Positions 63,554 through 64,000 of a DNA stretch of 64,000 bases are shown here, in pieces. Both the position numbers and the translations under genes were made by a program. The notes beneath the pieces were generated by a model. The model worked only from the letters and a program-made list of their open reading frames with translations, did no database searches and was not told where the DNA came from. The first letter of the stretch is position 1. Every line of letters begins with the position of its first letter. The DNA lies in assembly GCF_008831285.2 (NCBI RefSeq), contig NC_045149.1, forward strand, positions 1,180,001 through 1,244,000, in the 5' to 3' direction. This DNA is from Nymphaea colorata (taxonomy: Eukaryota > Streptophyta > Magnoliopsida > Nymphaeales > Nymphaeaceae).

Positions 63554-63600
<47 letters not shown>
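63554..63600. repeat. (GA)n microsatellite
   Basis: About 23 uninterrupted GA units directly adjoining the right end of the GC-rich MITE. Confidence 0.95.
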
Positions 63601-63602
<2 letters not shown>

Positions 63603-64000
63603 ACAAGCAGTTACGTGGCTCTGTCAAGATCGACCTACGTCCACGACAATATTCCTCTCCTTAATAATTCTGGTAAGAATGAATTCTCTCTTCTTACAAC
63701 GACATAAATTTTTGAAGAGGAAAGAAAGCTAAATAGGAATTTTCAAGCTGGTCTATCGAGATCGGATATTTTTGGATCTTCATTGAGAAATTGAATTTCT
63801 TTCCTTTTGAAACAAATTTTGGACGTTGGAGCATTTGTTGCTTTCCTCTTTTGAGTGTCAATCTCATTTCTTCCTTATTGGACTTGGTCTAAGCAATTTG
63901 ATTTATGTTGCAATATTGGCAAGAGCGATGGATGAATAGGATTGGCAACCTTATCTTTAACATGCCCCTTCGATCCAATCTCCATTTCAAGGACGTTTAG
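63601..64000. other. Terminal 400 bp, nothing recognised
   Basis: Unremarkable AT-rich sequence to the window edge; no coding or repeat feature identified. Confidence 0.5.

Noticed and set aside
63193-63732. Long Gly/Arg/Glu- or Ser/Leu-rich frames
   Set aside because: Caused by the GC-rich MITE and the (GA)n tract; open on both strands.

Overview
The window is nuclear DNA from a flowering plant. The evidence is a multi-exon BRAHMA (BRM) chromatin-remodelling gene with typical plant GT-AG introns, set among decayed plant LTR retrotransposons (Ty3/gypsy and Ty1/copia), hAT and PIF/Harbinger-like elements, long (TA)n arrays and other simple repeats. The species cannot be fixed from the sequence. 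There is one clearly intact protein-coding gene; every other recognisable coding stretch is a broken transposable-element remnant.

Layout. About 1-22.5 kb holds degraded Ty3/gypsy material. A minus-strand 3' end lies at about 2.1-2.5 kb. A plus-strand element (A, about 3.7-11.6 kb) has long LTRs, a primer-binding site, gag and protease remnants and an integrase tail, but no reverse transcriptase (RT). Minus-strand elements B and C lie at about 12-21 kb, with B split by a 2.3 kb AT-rich stretch. A MITE lies at 21.6-21.9 kb. At 22.6-26.2 kb is a minus-strand Ty1/copia element (D) that has lost its integrase core. At 26.9-27.7 kb there are two adjacent degenerate minisatellites, followed by a GC-rich stretch. 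At 28.0-30.6 kb is a 5'-truncated plus-strand copia element (E), preceded by a 47-bp tandem array. At 31-34.8 kb the DNA is intergenic and AT-rich, with (TA)n arrays.

BRM occupies 34,823-56,285 on the minus strand. I reconstruct 14 coding exons joined by GT-AG introns into one uninterrupted frame of 6,792 nt (2,263 residues plus stop). Domains run in the family order: Q/S/P-rich N-terminus, QLQ, HSA, SNF2 ATPase lobe 1, helicase lobe 2, SnAC, an AT-hook, bromodomain and a basic tail. Twelve of the 13 introns are phase 0. The long introns carry transposon debris. Intron 13 holds an antisense hAT transposase pseudogene that keeps two introns of its own. Intron 6 holds a hAT-type MITE with a target-site duplication and an 85-bp tandem array. 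Intron 1 holds a PIF/Harbinger-like MITE with a perfect 20-bp hairpin.

From 57 to 64 kb, upstream of BRM, I see no gene, only several MITEs and microsatellites. A repeat of about 200 bp, nearly identical in inverted orientation, occurs just upstream of BRM and again inside intron 6. I found no tRNA, rRNA, CRISPR or organellar segment, and nothing that amounts to a new multi-gene system. The most notable features are the complete BRM model, its intronic transposon load and the inverted repeat pair.
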